Shown piece after piece: positions 17,649-26,420 of a stretch of 64,000 nucleotides of DNA (its first letter is position 1; each line of letters opens with the position of its first letter). This stretch comes from Bacteroidota bacterium (GTDB lineage: Bacteria; Bacteroidota; Bacteroidia; B-17B0; Aurantibacillaceae): positions 62,001-126,000 of the forward strand of contig JADJSH010000012.1 of NCBI GenBank assembly GCA_016711805.1, written 5' to 3'. Below the pieces are notes generated by a model that saw only the letters and a program-made list of their open reading frames with translations, was not told the origin of the DNA and did not search any database. Position numbers and translations under genes: made by a program.

Positions 17649-20216
17649 ATGACATTTTTAAAATACGCTGTTTTCTTTTTTTTCTTAGTTATTGGTAACA
17701 TGACTAATGCTCAGATTATTTCTTCTGAATCGTCGACTGCAGAGCCTATTGATTGGTCTAAGCCAAAAGAATATACGCTTGGTCCTATAGAAGTTGAAGC
17801 TAAAGAAACTGATAAAAATGTGATTCGACTTTTATCTGGATTAACAAGTGGCGATAAGATTCAAATACCTGGAGATAAAATGTCTGAAGCCATTAAAAAC
17901 TTATGGAAACAAGGTTTATTTGAAGATGTACAAATCTATTTAACTAAAATAATCGCAGACCAAGCATTCTTAAAAATCGTAGTTGTCGAAAAACCAAAAC
18001 TATCTAAGTTTTCTTTTAGAGGCAAAGTCAAAAAAAATGATGCCGACGAAATTAGAGGGAAGATTCGTCTAGTCAGAGAAAAAGTAGTAACGGATTATAC
18101 GCTCGGTTATATTAAAAATATTGTTAAAGACTTCTATGTAAATAAAGGATTTTATAATGCAACAGTAGATATTACAACCGAGCCCGATAAAGCCGCTAAA
18201 ACTCCACACGTTATTGTATACATTAATGTAAATAAAGGTAGAAAAGTACGTATCAAAAATTTGAATATTAATGGTAATACTGTTGTTGCTGATTGGAAAT
18301 TACGTCGTAAAATGAGCGATAGTAAGCCGTTTCGTTTGTATACATTTTGGAACTCAGGTAAATATTTAGAAGATAATTTAGAAAAAGATTTGCCCTCTAT
18401 TATTGCAAAATATAATAGTAAAGGATACCGTGATGCTCGTATTAAAAAGGATACTGTTTATTTCGTTAAAAAAAATCGAGTAAATATTGATATTGAAATT
18501 GAAGAAGGAAATAAATTTTATTTTGGAAATATTAAATGGTTTGGAAACGCAAAATACCGTAGTGGACAATTAGATACTATTTTAAATATCAAAAAAGGTG
18601 AAGTATTTGATCAATCCTATCTGGACCAAAAGTTATTTATGAATCCAACGGGTTACGATATTTCTTCATTATACATGGACGACGGTTATTTGTTTTTTAA
18701 CGTATCTCCCCAAGAAGTAAACGTTCATAATGATACCATTGATTTAGATATTCACATGTACGAGGGTAAGCAAGCTACTATTAATAGGGTGACAGTGATG
18801 GGAAATACTAAAACAAATGACCATGTTATCTACCGTGAAATTAGAACAAGACCAGGACAATTGTTCCGTCGTTCGGATATTATTCGTACACAGCGTGAAT
18901 TAAGTCAGTTAGGTTATTTTGATCCTGAAAAATTAGGTGTAACTCCAACTCCAAATCCAGCTGATGGAACAGTGGATATAGAATATAAAGTAGAAGAAAA
19001 ACCATCTGATCAAGTAGAATTGTCTGGCGGTTGGGGCGGTGGCCGTATTGTTGGAACATTGGGTTTGTCGTTCAACAATTTTTCGATGAAAAATATTTTT
19101 AAGCCAGAATCATGGAGTCCTTTACCTACAGGAGACGGCCAAAAATTTAGTATTAGAGCGCAAACAAACGGTATTTATTATCAGTCCTACAATATATCTT
19201 TTACTGAACCTTGGTTAGGTGGCAAAAAGCCAAATTCCTTAAGTGTTTCTGGTTTCTTCTCTATGTTTAATACGACAGGCGCTAAAAAATACGTGAATGA
19301 TGATGAAGGAAATAAAATTAGAAATCCAAACAGAAGTACAATGAAAATTATTGGCGGGTCAGTTGGATTTGGTAAGCGATTAAAAAAACCAGATGATTTC
19401 TTTTCTATTTATACTGAAGCAAGTTATAATTACTATGAATTAGAAAACTATCCTTACTTCATTTTAGCAAATGGTTACGCAAACGACTTTAATGGTAAAA
19501 TTAATATTACCCGTAATAGTGTTGATGCCCCAATATTCCCTAAAAATGGATCTAACTTCTCTATCTTAGGACAATTTACTCCTCCATACTCCTTGTTTAA
19601 TGGAAAAAATTATGAAACAGCTACAGCTGCCGAGAAATTTAAATTTATTGAATATCAAAAATATAAATTTACAGCCGAATGGTTTACTCAGTTAACCAAT
19701 AAAAGAGCTGGCGAAGGAAAAGAAGCACGTAATTTAGTTTTAAGAACAAAAATTGGTTATGGTATTTTGGGAATGTACAATAGTAAAGTAGGGGTTTCTC
19801 CTTTTGAACGTTACTACATGGGTGGTAGTGGTTTAAGTGGATATCAGAACTTTGTGGCTAGAGAAATTATTGCTTTAAGGGGATATACTGATAACTCTTT
19901 ATCGAGTACTAGTGGAGATCCACTTTGCGCAAGATATACGATGGAATTACGTTACCCTATTTCATTAAATCCACAAGCTACAATTTTTGTATTAGGTTTT
20001 GCTGAAGCAGGAAATACTTGGGCTAGGTATAAAGATTTTAATCCTTTTCAAGTTAAACGAAGTGCTGGCTTTGGTTTAAGAGTGTTTTTACCAATGTTTG
20101 GCTTATTAGGTTTAGATTATGGTTGGGGCTTCGATAATATTCCTGGAAACACAGGTTCGGGTAACGGACAAGGTCAGTTCCACTTTACTTTAGGAGCTCA
20201 GCTTGGAGAATTATAA
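17649..20216 (+). CDS. bamA: Outer membrane protein assembly factor BamA
   Basis: 855 residues. Signal peptide to about NAQ, then a series of POTRA domains (about residues 40-450; repeats such as VRIKNLNINGNT and ATINRVTVMGNTKT). The C-terminal beta barrel starts near residue 453 (VELSGGWGGG). The strand-turn ALRGYTD corresponds to the conserved (V/I)RGF/Y loop-6 motif. It is the core of the machine that folds outer-membrane proteins. Its chaperones, the two OmpH/Skp-like proteins, are encoded immediately downstream. Confidence 0.95.
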   Translation: MTFLKYAVFFFFLVIGNMTNAQIISSESSTAEPIDWSKPKEYTLGPIEVEAKETDKNVIRLLSGLTSGDKIQIPGDKMSEAIKNLWKQGLFEDVQIYLTKIIADQAFLKIVVVEKPKLSKFSFRGKVKKNDADEIRGKIRLVREKVVTDYTLGYIKNIVKDFYVNKGFYNATVDITTEPDKAAKTPHVIVYINVNKGRKVRIKNLNINGNTVVADWKLRRKMSDSKPFRLYTFWNSGKYLEDNLEKDLPSIIAKYNSKGYRDARIKKDTVYFVKKNRVNIDIEIEEGNKFYFGNIKWFGNAKYRSGQLDTILNIKKGEVFDQSYLDQKLFMNPTGYDISSLYMDDGYLFFNVSPQEVNVHNDTIDLDIHMYEGKQATINRVTVMGNTKTNDHVIYREIRTRPGQLFRRSDIIRTQRELSQLGYFDPEKLGVTPTPNPADGTVDIEYKVEEKPSDQVELSGGWGGGRIVGTLGLSFNNFSMKNIFKPESWSPLPTGDGQKFSIRAQTNGIYYQSYNISFTEPWLGGKKPNSLSVSGFFSMFNTTGAKKYVNDDEGNKIRNPNRSTMKIIGGSVGFGKRLKKPDDFFSIYTEASYNYYELENYPYFILANGYANDFNGKINITRNSVDAPIFPKNGSNFSILGQFTPPYSLFNGKNYETATAAEKFKFIEYQKYKFTAEWFTQLTNKRAGEGKEARNLVLRTKIGYGILGMYNSKVGVSPFERYYMGGSGLSGYQNFVAREIIALRGYTDNSLSSTSGDPLCARYTMELRYPISLNPQATIFVLGFAEAGNTWARYKDFNPFQVKRSAGFGLRVFLPMFGLLGLDYGWGFDNIPGNTGSGNGQGQFHFTLGAQLGEL

Positions 20217-20297
20217 ACTCAAAAAAATGTTAATTGTTAAAATAAATGTATCTTGGCACACGTTATGATTATTACTAAAAACACTAATAACAGTATT

Positions 20298-20822
20298 ATG
20301 AAAAAATTAGCTCTATCATTTTTTGCGGTCATTTTAATGACAACTTTTTCGTTTGCCCAAAAAATTGGATACATCGATTCTGAATATATTCTTTCAAACA
20401 TTCCCGAATATAAAGCTGCTCAAGCAGAAATGGATAAAATATCGGTTGACTGGCAAAAGGAAATTGAGGCAAAATATTCGGAAATTGATAAATTGTACAA
20501 AATATACCAAGCTGAGTCTGTTTTATTAACCGACGATATGAAGAAAAAACGCGAAAACGAAATCATCAATAAAGAAAAGGAAGTAAAAGAATTACAAAAA
20601 CAACGTTTTGGCGTTGATGGAGAATTGTTTAACAAACGCATGGAGTTAGTAAAACCAATTCAAGATAAAATTTACAGTGCTGTTAAACAGGTAGCAGAAA
20701 GAGGTGGTTTAGCATTTATTTTTGATAAAGCTGGTCAAGTTTCTTTGCTTTATTCAAATAGTAAATATGATAAAAGCGAAGATGTTTTAAACTTCATGGG
20801 ATATAACAAAACAAAAAAATAA
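20298..20822 (+). CDS. OmpH/Skp-family periplasmic chaperone
   Basis: 174 residues from the ATG at 20298, which begins the signal peptide MKKLALSFFAVILMTTFSFAQ. Upstream in-frame TTG (20253) and ATG (20265) codons add only a non-signal extension. The mature protein starts KIGYIDSEYIL, the OmpH family opening, and is a long helical hairpin rich in Lys and Glu. It is thought to hold unfolded outer-membrane proteins for BamA. First of two tandem paralogues, 20 bp before the next. Confidence 0.88.
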   Translation: MKKLALSFFAVILMTTFSFAQKIGYIDSEYILSNIPEYKAAQAEMDKISVDWQKEIEAKYSEIDKLYKIYQAESVLLTDDMKKKRENEIINKEKEVKELQKQRFGVDGELFNKRMELVKPIQDKIYSAVKQVAERGGLAFIFDKAGQVSLLYSNSKYDKSEDVLNFMGYNKTKK

Positions 20823-20842
20823 ATAAAATAAATACAAAAACA

Positions 20843-21436
20843 ATGAAAAACATAGTAAAATCAATTGCAATTGTTGTCTTAACATTAGGAACTATTTCAA
20901 TCAGTAAGGCTCAAAAAATTGCTCACATTAGCTTAGATTCTTTAATCACTACAATGGCTGAAAGTAAAACAGCTCAAGAAGTGGCTCAAAAATATTTGAA
21001 AGATTTAGAAAATCAAGTAGCAACAATGGATAATGAGCTACAAACAAAGTATGCAGACTATATGAAAAATAAGGATACGTATTCTGCTTTAGTAGCAAGT
21101 ACCAAAGAAAGCGAATTACAAGATTTAAATAAGCGTATTGAAGATTTTAAAGCTCAAGCTCAACAAGATTATCAACGTAAATATGGCGAATTATCAAAAC
21201 CTATTTATGATAAAGCAAAAAAAGCAATTGATTTAGTAGCTAAAGAAAACGGTTATAAATATGTTTTGGATACAAGTACTGGAAATGTATTGTATTCAGA
21301 AGCAGCTGACGACATTTTGCCTATAGTGAAGAAAAAATTGGATACCATGGAGCCAGCTCAAATACCGGGAGCGCCAGGAGCAACAAAACCAGCTCCAGGA
21401 GTTAAAACCGGTGGAGCAAAACCAGCAGGAAAATAG
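20843..21436 (+). CDS. OmpH/Skp-family periplasmic chaperone, second copy
   Basis: 197 residues: signal peptide (to KAQ), mature start KIAHISLDSL, then a coiled-coil arm region and the family end (YDKAKKAIDLVAKENGYKYVLD). Unlike its neighbour it carries a low-complexity Pro/Gly/Ala/Lys-rich tail (from about residue 170) that is probably unstructured. Same presumed role with BamA. A terminator follows at 21461-21488. Confidence 0.88.
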   Translation: MKNIVKSIAIVVLTLGTISISKAQKIAHISLDSLITTMAESKTAQEVAQKYLKDLENQVATMDNELQTKYADYMKNKDTYSALVASTKESELQDLNKRIEDFKAQAQQDYQRKYGELSKPIYDKAKKAIDLVAKENGYKYVLDTSTGNVLYSEAADDILPIVKKKLDTMEPAQIPGAPGATKPAPGVKTGGAKPAGK

Positions 21437-21460
21437 TGCTTTAATCTATTTAGTTCACTT

Positions 21461-21488
21461 AACCCATTTCGCTTTAGCGGAATGGGTT
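21461..21488 (+). terminator. Terminator closing uppS-bamA-ompH-ompH
   Basis: AACCCATTTCGC (21461-21472), loop TTTA, GCGGAATGGGTT (21477-21488): a 12-base stem with one mismatch, followed by T residues. Confidence 0.75.
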
Positions 21489-21608
21489 TTTTGCTTTTAA
21501 CGATTGACTGTTAATAATCATTTTGTTTTACCTAAATAAAATTCGATAAAAGCATCAACTTTGGTTTATTCATTAAATCAAATAATGCTCATGCTTAAAA
21601 ATCGAATT

Positions 21609-23765
21609 ATGGGAAAGTTTAAATTTGTATTAACAGTTTTTATTTTCTTTGTTTCATTGGCTACAATAGCTCAAAACAAGGATATTCAAGAAGAAGCTGC
21701 AATTGCTTTCGATTCAAAAGATTATAAAAAAGCGTATGAGCTTTATGATAAATTATATACTCAAGTGCCCAAAAACTTTGAATATAAGTTCAGATTAGGC
21801 TACTCGTCTTTGTATTATCCCGAAAAAAAGGCTAGAGCCATTGAAATATTTGAAGATATCAAAAGAACAGATAAATCACCAGATGCAGACTATTATCTTG
21901 CTAAGGCCTATCACATTAACTATAAGTTTGATCAGGCAATAGCTTCTTATGATGCCTTTGTAGCAGCGAAAGGAACTAAAATTAAAGAAGAAGATAAACC
22001 GTTTATTGCAGATGCTAAGTTGGGCGTGATGAATTGTAATAATGGTAAAGAATTGATTGCCAAAAAAATAGTAGCTGATATTAAAAATATTGGAGCGCCT
22101 ATTAATACTAATGAAACAGAGGGTGTTCCTGTAATTTCAGCAGATGAATCGATCATGATTTATACTTACATAGGTGAAAAAAGCACAGGTGGTTTATTAA
22201 ATGATATGTTAAAGCCTGATAAGGAAGAAGGAACTTATCATGAAGATATATTTATCAGTACAAGAAGTAGTGATTCTACTTGGAATGCTCCAATTGCTAT
22301 TGCTTCTTTAAATTCAGATGCAAACGATGCCGCTGTAGCTTTATCGCCTGATGGACAAGTTTTATTTACTTTTGCCAGCGATGTTAAAAATCCGGGAGAT
22401 TTATGTGCTAGTAAATTAGTAGGAACAGAGTGGAGCAAACCTGAGAAACTAAATTCGAATATTAATTCGGAATCGTGGGAAGGTAGCTGTTCTATTACTG
22501 GTGACGGTAGATATTTATATTTTGCTTCAGAACGTCCAGGTGGATTTGGTGGTAGAGATTTATATGTATCTGAACGAGTAAATGGAGATTGGGGACCTGC
22601 AGTAAATTTAGGAGCATCAATCAATACAGAATATAATGAAGATGCGCCATTTATTCACCCAGATGGTATTACTTTATTTTTTAGTTCACAAGGTCATAAA
22701 AGTATTGGTGGATATGATATCATGTATTCTATTAAAAAAGATAATAATTGGATTGAGCCTTTAAGTATGGGCATTCCTTTAAATACAACCGAGGATGATA
22801 GATATTATGTTATTAATGCAAAAGGTGATGTTGGATATTTCTCTTCAAACAGAGGAGGAGCTGGCGGAAAAGGGCAGCAAGATATTTATACCGTAACTCC
22901 AGGGATGTTGGGAGAAAAACCAATTTTAGCTTTATTAAAAGGTAGTGTTTATGTGGATGATAAACCAACCGAAGCAAAAATCGAAGTCACTAAAAAAGAA
23001 ACAAACGAATTAATTGGTCCTTACTACGCTAACTCAAAAACTGGTAAATACTTAATGGCTATTTCTCCAGGAAGTGGTTATAAAATTAAAATTACAGTAG
23101 CGGGAATGGATCCTATTGAAGAGGAAATAGATGTAGAGAAATTGCAAAAGTTTGTAGAAATCAGAAAAGATTTTTATGTGTATTCTCCAGGGTTTGAAAA
23201 CAAGAAAAATCAAATCTCTGTAAAAACAATTTTAGATAGTTTATTAAATACAGCAACAAGTGTTGAGGCATTTAAAAACGACGCTGTTATAAACAATGTA
23301 GTAGATGCTAATACATCAACACCAACAAAAACAACTACGGTTGTAGAGCCAGTAAAACCAGCAACTAATGTTCCTTGTGACGGTGGCACTCCTCCAGATT
23401 TCTCAGCCGTTAAAGGTAAATCATTAAATGATCCAGCAGTATACAAACAGTTTTTAGATATTGGTGGTAATATGTGCGCTGATGGTATGGTATTCAAAAT
23501 TCAAATTGCAGCTTACCAACATCCCGAAAATTATAAATATGGACATTTAAAGCAATTTGGCAAACCCGAGGAAATTAAATACCCAGATGGCATTACGCGT
23601 TTTACGCAATTAAGTTTTGCAACTATTAAAGAGGCTGAGGTTGCTCGCCAAAAAATAATCGCAAAAGGACAAAAAGATGCTTGGATAACTGTCTTTATAG
23701 ATGGTAAACGCTTTACATTAGAGGAACTAATTTTAGTGAACTTTAACGGCAAAGCAATTAACTAA
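21609..23765 (+). CDS. PorE-like envelope protein: TPR, PD40 propeller, regulatory-like domain and SPOR-like C-terminus
   Basis: 718 residues from the ATG at 21609; upstream in-frame TTG/ATG codons (from 21561) precede the signal peptide MGKFKFVLTVFIFF. TPR-like helices lie at about 25-140. WD40/PD40-type propeller blades follow at about 150-430, with motifs such as GRYLYFASERPGGFGGRDLY and ITLFFSSQGHKSIGGYDIMY. A CarboxypepD/CNA-B-like beta domain spans about 438-520. The last 90 residues resemble a SPOR-like module (FKIQIAAYQ, then IKEAEVARQKIIAKG). PorE of the T9SS has the same first three parts but ends in an OmpA peptidoglycan-binding domain, so this looks like a paralogue with a different wall anchor. 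Confidence 0.75.
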   Translation: MGKFKFVLTVFIFFVSLATIAQNKDIQEEAAIAFDSKDYKKAYELYDKLYTQVPKNFEYKFRLGYSSLYYPEKKARAIEIFEDIKRTDKSPDADYYLAKAYHINYKFDQAIASYDAFVAAKGTKIKEEDKPFIADAKLGVMNCNNGKELIAKKIVADIKNIGAPINTNETEGVPVISADESIMIYTYIGEKSTGGLLNDMLKPDKEEGTYHEDIFISTRSSDSTWNAPIAIASLNSDANDAAVALSPDGQVLFTFASDVKNPGDLCASKLVGTEWSKPEKLNSNINSESWEGSCSITGDGRYLYFASERPGGFGGRDLYVSERVNGDWGPAVNLGASINTEYNEDAPFIHPDGITLFFSSQGHKSIGGYDIMYSIKKDNNWIEPLSMGIPLNTTEDDRYYVINAKGDVGYFSSNRGGAGGKGQQDIYTVTPGMLGEKPILALLKGSVYVDDKPTEAKIEVTKKETNELIGPYYANSKTGKYLMAISPGSGYKIKITVAGMDPIEEEIDVEKLQKFVEIRKDFYVYSPGFENKKNQISVKTILDSLLNTATSVEAFKNDAVINNVVDANTSTPTKTTTVVEPVKPATNVPCDGGTPPDFSAVKGKSLNDPAVYKQFLDIGGNMCADGMVFKIQIAAYQHPENYKYGHLKQFGKPEEIKYPDGITRFTQLSFATIKEAEVARQKIIAKGQKDAWITVFIDGKRFTLEELILVNFNGKAIN

Positions 23766-23784
23766 AAAATATTATTTTTTAAAG

Positions 23785-23813
23785 AGCGTGTATTTATAAT
23801 GCACGCTTTTTTT
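23785..23813 (+). terminator. Terminator after the PorE-like gene
   Basis: Stem AGCGTG (23785-23790) with CACGCT (23802-23807), 11-nt loop, then a run of T. Confidence 0.65.
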
Positions 23814-23889
23814 ATGTTAAAAATATACAGTAAGCGTTAAGGATGTTTAAAATCACAAAATGCGATGTCGAACCCCATTTTATCTAATG

Positions 23890-23897
23890 TAACTTTG
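23890..23897 (+). promoter_or_regulatory. -7 element of the promoter for the small gene at 23920
   Basis: TAACTTTG matches TAnnTTTG exactly and lies 22 bp before the ATG. I see no convincing -33 element. Confidence 0.5.
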
Positions 23898-23919
23898 TAG
23901 TAGATTAATAATTACTACA

Positions 23920-24114
23920 ATGAATGATATAGATTGGGAAGATATTGAAGCTTTAGAATCCATCGCTAATCAATGTATTTATAAAGGAAAAGAAGTAGGG
24001 CAGGCAAGAGCAGCTTTGAAAGCTATCTATGGTTATAACGTTGCTTACGAAGACGAGTTAGATGAAGCTTGTGAGAATGTAAATAAGCCTAAAGAAAAGA
24101 AAGGACTTTTTTGA
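23920..24114 (+). CDS. Small acidic protein of unknown function
   Basis: 64 residues, mostly helical by appearance, starting MNDIDWEDIEALESIANQ and ending in a Lys-rich tail. No signal peptide or membrane segment, so cytoplasmic. Supported as a real gene by a promoter element at 23890-23897, an ATG start and an excellent terminator directly downstream. It converges on dnaN. Function unknown. Confidence 0.7.
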   Translation: MNDIDWEDIEALESIANQCIYKGKEVGQARAALKAIYGYNVAYEDELDEACENVNKPKEKKGLF

Positions 24115-24122
24115 GCATAAAA

Positions 24123-24152
24123 AAAGGCGTCTACTAATTAGTAGACGCCTTT
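24123..24152. terminator. Bidirectional terminator between convergent genes
   Basis: A perfect 30-bp palindrome: AAAGGCGTCTACTAA (24123-24137) and its exact reverse complement (24138-24152), flanked by A and T runs. It can serve the small gene on the plus strand and dnaN on the minus strand. Confidence 0.85.
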
Positions 24153-24170
24153 GAACTTTATAAATGTAAA

Positions 24171-25292
24171 TTAGTTATTTAACATCACTGGCATTACTAA
24201 CATCAACACATCTTCAGCAGGATTTGCTTTTTGTGTTGGAACGATAATACCAGCACGGTTAGGAGCGCTCATTTCAATGGTAATTTCGTCGCTTTCTAAA
24301 TTCGTAAGCATCTCTAATACAAATTTTGAGTTAAATCCAATTTCCATATCTTCGCCAATATAAGTACACATTAATGTTTCGTGTCCTTCATTTGCGAAGT
24401 CTAAATCTTCTGCCGAAATTGTTAATTGACTTCCTGCAATTTTTAAACGAATTTGGTGAGTTGCTTTATTAGCAAATACACTCACACGACGTATGGCACC
24501 TAAAAATGCGGGACGATCAACGGTTAATTTATTTGGGTTTTGTTTAGGGATAACCGCTTCATAGTTAGGATATTTCCCATCGATTAAACGGCACACTAAA
24601 TTAATATGTCCAAAGCTAAAGTAGGCATTCGTTTTATTGAATTCTACTTTCACTGCATCATCAATACCAGCCAATAGATTCTTTAAAACGTTTAATGGTT
24701 TTTTAGGCATAATAAAAGAGGCAGAAGCTCCAGCTTTAGCATCGTTACGAGTGTAACGTACTAATTTGTGAGCATCCGTCGCCACAAAGATAGAGTTCTC
24801 ATCAGTAAACTGACAAAACACACCGCTCATTACTGGTCTTAAATCATCATTACCAGTAGCAAAAATGGTTTTATTAATCGCATTACCTAACACATCACTT
24901 TTAATGATGACAGAGGTTGCAGAATCTACTTTTGGTAATTTTGGGTATTCATCACCATTATGTCCTGTTAAGGTATAGTCGCCCGTTTCTGTTTTTAGTT
25001 TTGCACTAAATTTTTTATTATCGATGATAAATGAAATAGGTTGCTCTGGTAAATTACTTAATGCTTCTAATAACGTTTTTGCTGGAATTGCTAAGCTACC
25101 GTTTTCTGATGAATCAACTTTTATGCTAGTAGTAATAGTTGTTTCCATATCGCTAGCAAAAAGCGTTAAGTTGCCATTATTAAGCTCAAATAAAAAACAA
25201 TCTAAAATAGGAATTGTATTACTTGAGTTTAATACTCCGCTGATAGATTTTAAATGTTTTAATAAGGTTGATGATGATACTACAAAGTTCAT
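24171..25292 (-). CDS. dnaN: DNA polymerase III subunit beta (sliding clamp)
   Basis: 373 residues, the family length, with three repeated clamp folds. Family segments include the start MNFVVSSSTLLKHLKSISG, the ATDAHKLVRY segment and the C-terminal LMVMPVMLN typical of the final strand. It forms the ring that tethers replicative polymerase to DNA. It is not next to dnaA here but downstream of the gldF-gldG-DUF4340 group, with 89 bp between and its own promoter element at 25315-25322. Confidence 0.96.
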   Translation of the reverse strand: MNFVVSSSTLLKHLKSISGVLNSSNTIPILDCFLFELNNGNLTLFASDMETTITTSIKVDSSENGSLAIPAKTLLEALSNLPEQPISFIIDNKKFSAKLKTETGDYTLTGHNGDEYPKLPKVDSATSVIIKSDVLGNAINKTIFATGNDDLRPVMSGVFCQFTDENSIFVATDAHKLVRYTRNDAKAGASASFIMPKKPLNVLKNLLAGIDDAVKVEFNKTNAYFSFGHINLVCRLIDGKYPNYEAVIPKQNPNKLTVDRPAFLGAIRRVSVFANKATHQIRLKIAGSQLTISAEDLDFANEGHETLMCTYIGEDMEIGFNSKFVLEMLTNLESDEITIEMSAPNRAGIIVPTQKANPAEDVLMLVMPVMLNN

Positions 25293-25314
25293 ATATGGCT
25301 AGTTTTTAATCAAC

Positions 25315-25322
25315 CAAATTTA
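25315..25322 (-). promoter_or_regulatory. -7 element of the dnaN promoter
   Basis: On the minus strand TAAATTTG matches TAnnTTTG, ending about 22 nt before the dnaN start. No clear -33 element. Confidence 0.5.
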
Positions 25323-25381
25323 ACGATATGAAAACGGTAACTAGGTTTAAAACAGATGTATTTATAAACTACTTTTTAACA

Positions 25382-26404
25382 TTATTTCCTAGGCAAAAAG
25401 TAGGGATATGTTTGCAAAATTTTACCAAAAACATAAAACTGAGCTATTCCATAATCTTTTTTGTTGTTATATCTAACGTACAATTCATCAGGATCGTAGG
25501 TGTAGTTTTTGTTGTATTCTTCGTTTTTTGCAGCGTTTGAATATTTATGAAAAAACTCACACACATTTGTTCCATTGTTTCTGTCGGTGATAGTTAAGGT
25601 GGCAAACGGAATAGCTGATTTGGATAAAGAATCTACTAAAGGATTTTTTTTATCTAATACAATTTCGCAGTTCACATTTTGAAAATATGCTAGGTATTGT
25701 TTCATTTTACCTTCGTCAAAAGGTTGATTTCCTTTGCTGGTTTTTAATCCAAAACGTTGCATACTATACAAATCAATCACAAAGGATGAGTCGGGAATTT
25801 CGTGTAAATCTAATTTTATTTGTTTTATTTGAGGTGGACGATAATTGATTAATAAACGATCTCTCCAATCAATTTCATTGGTATTATAACGCGTTGATAA
25901 AAAGCCGTCGAATCCAGGAATATGAGTAACAAAAGGATCTTCGTAGTTTTCGCCTGTTTCTAAATTTGTTAAAAGCATATAAGTTCCAGTATGGTCTTGT
26001 GTATTATTTCCAACATAATATTGTTTTACTTTTTTGCCTTTACTGTATATTTCTATTTTGGTAGATTTAGCTGCTAATACTTTTATGACATTAACTTTAC
26101 CTTGTTTAGATACAGGTGATTTAACTTCAACAGATCTAATGGTATATAATAAGACTTCAATAACATCTGGTCGCACATGAAATTTTCCATCCAATACCCA
26201 TCCACTTTTTGTACGTTCTACTAAAACTTGCTTCCCTTCTTTATCCGCTAAAAATATTTTATCAATAGATGCTGTGTCTTTAAATTTAAAGTCACTCGCT
26301 TCTTTGTCTAATGTTGAGGTATTTCCTTTTGTTTTATATATATAAATTGATATTCCTGAAAGAGCAATTAGAATGGCAAGAATGGCAATGGTTGATTTTT
26401 TCAT
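25382..26404 (-). CDS. DUF4340 domain-containing membrane-anchored protein
   Basis: 340 residues. One N-terminal membrane helix (about 5-23, with a short cytoplasmic start) is followed by an extracytoplasmic domain with beta-rich repeats, e.g. DKIFLADKEGKQVLVERTKSGWVLDG, as in DUF4340 proteins. Such genes commonly sit beside ABC-2 and GldG-type transporter genes. Here it follows gldG by 16 bp, pointing to one operon, gldF-gldG-DUF4340. A role as an accessory periplasmic part of that transporter is inference. Confidence 0.75.
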   Translation of the reverse strand: MKKSTIAILAILIALSGISIYIYKTKGNTSTLDKEASDFKFKDTASIDKIFLADKEGKQVLVERTKSGWVLDGKFHVRPDVIEVLLYTIRSVEVKSPVSKQGKVNVIKVLAAKSTKIEIYSKGKKVKQYYVGNNTQDHTGTYMLLTNLETGENYEDPFVTHIPGFDGFLSTRYNTNEIDWRDRLLINYRPPQIKQIKLDLHEIPDSSFVIDLYSMQRFGLKTSKGNQPFDEGKMKQYLAYFQNVNCEIVLDKKNPLVDSLSKSAIPFATLTITDRNNGTNVCEFFHKYSNAAKNEEYNKNYTYDPDELYVRYNNKKDYGIAQFYVFGKILQTYPYFLPRK

Positions 26405-26420
26405 AAAAAGAGATTTGAAT

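Noticed and set aside
22238..22624. Minus-strand 128-codon ORF
   Set aside because: Fully inside the PorE-like gene, with no start context and composition that mirrors the sense strand.
25328..25540. Plus-strand ORF of 70 codons between dnaN and the DUF4340 gene
   Set aside because: Mostly antisense to the DUF4340 gene and without a recognisable protein feature.
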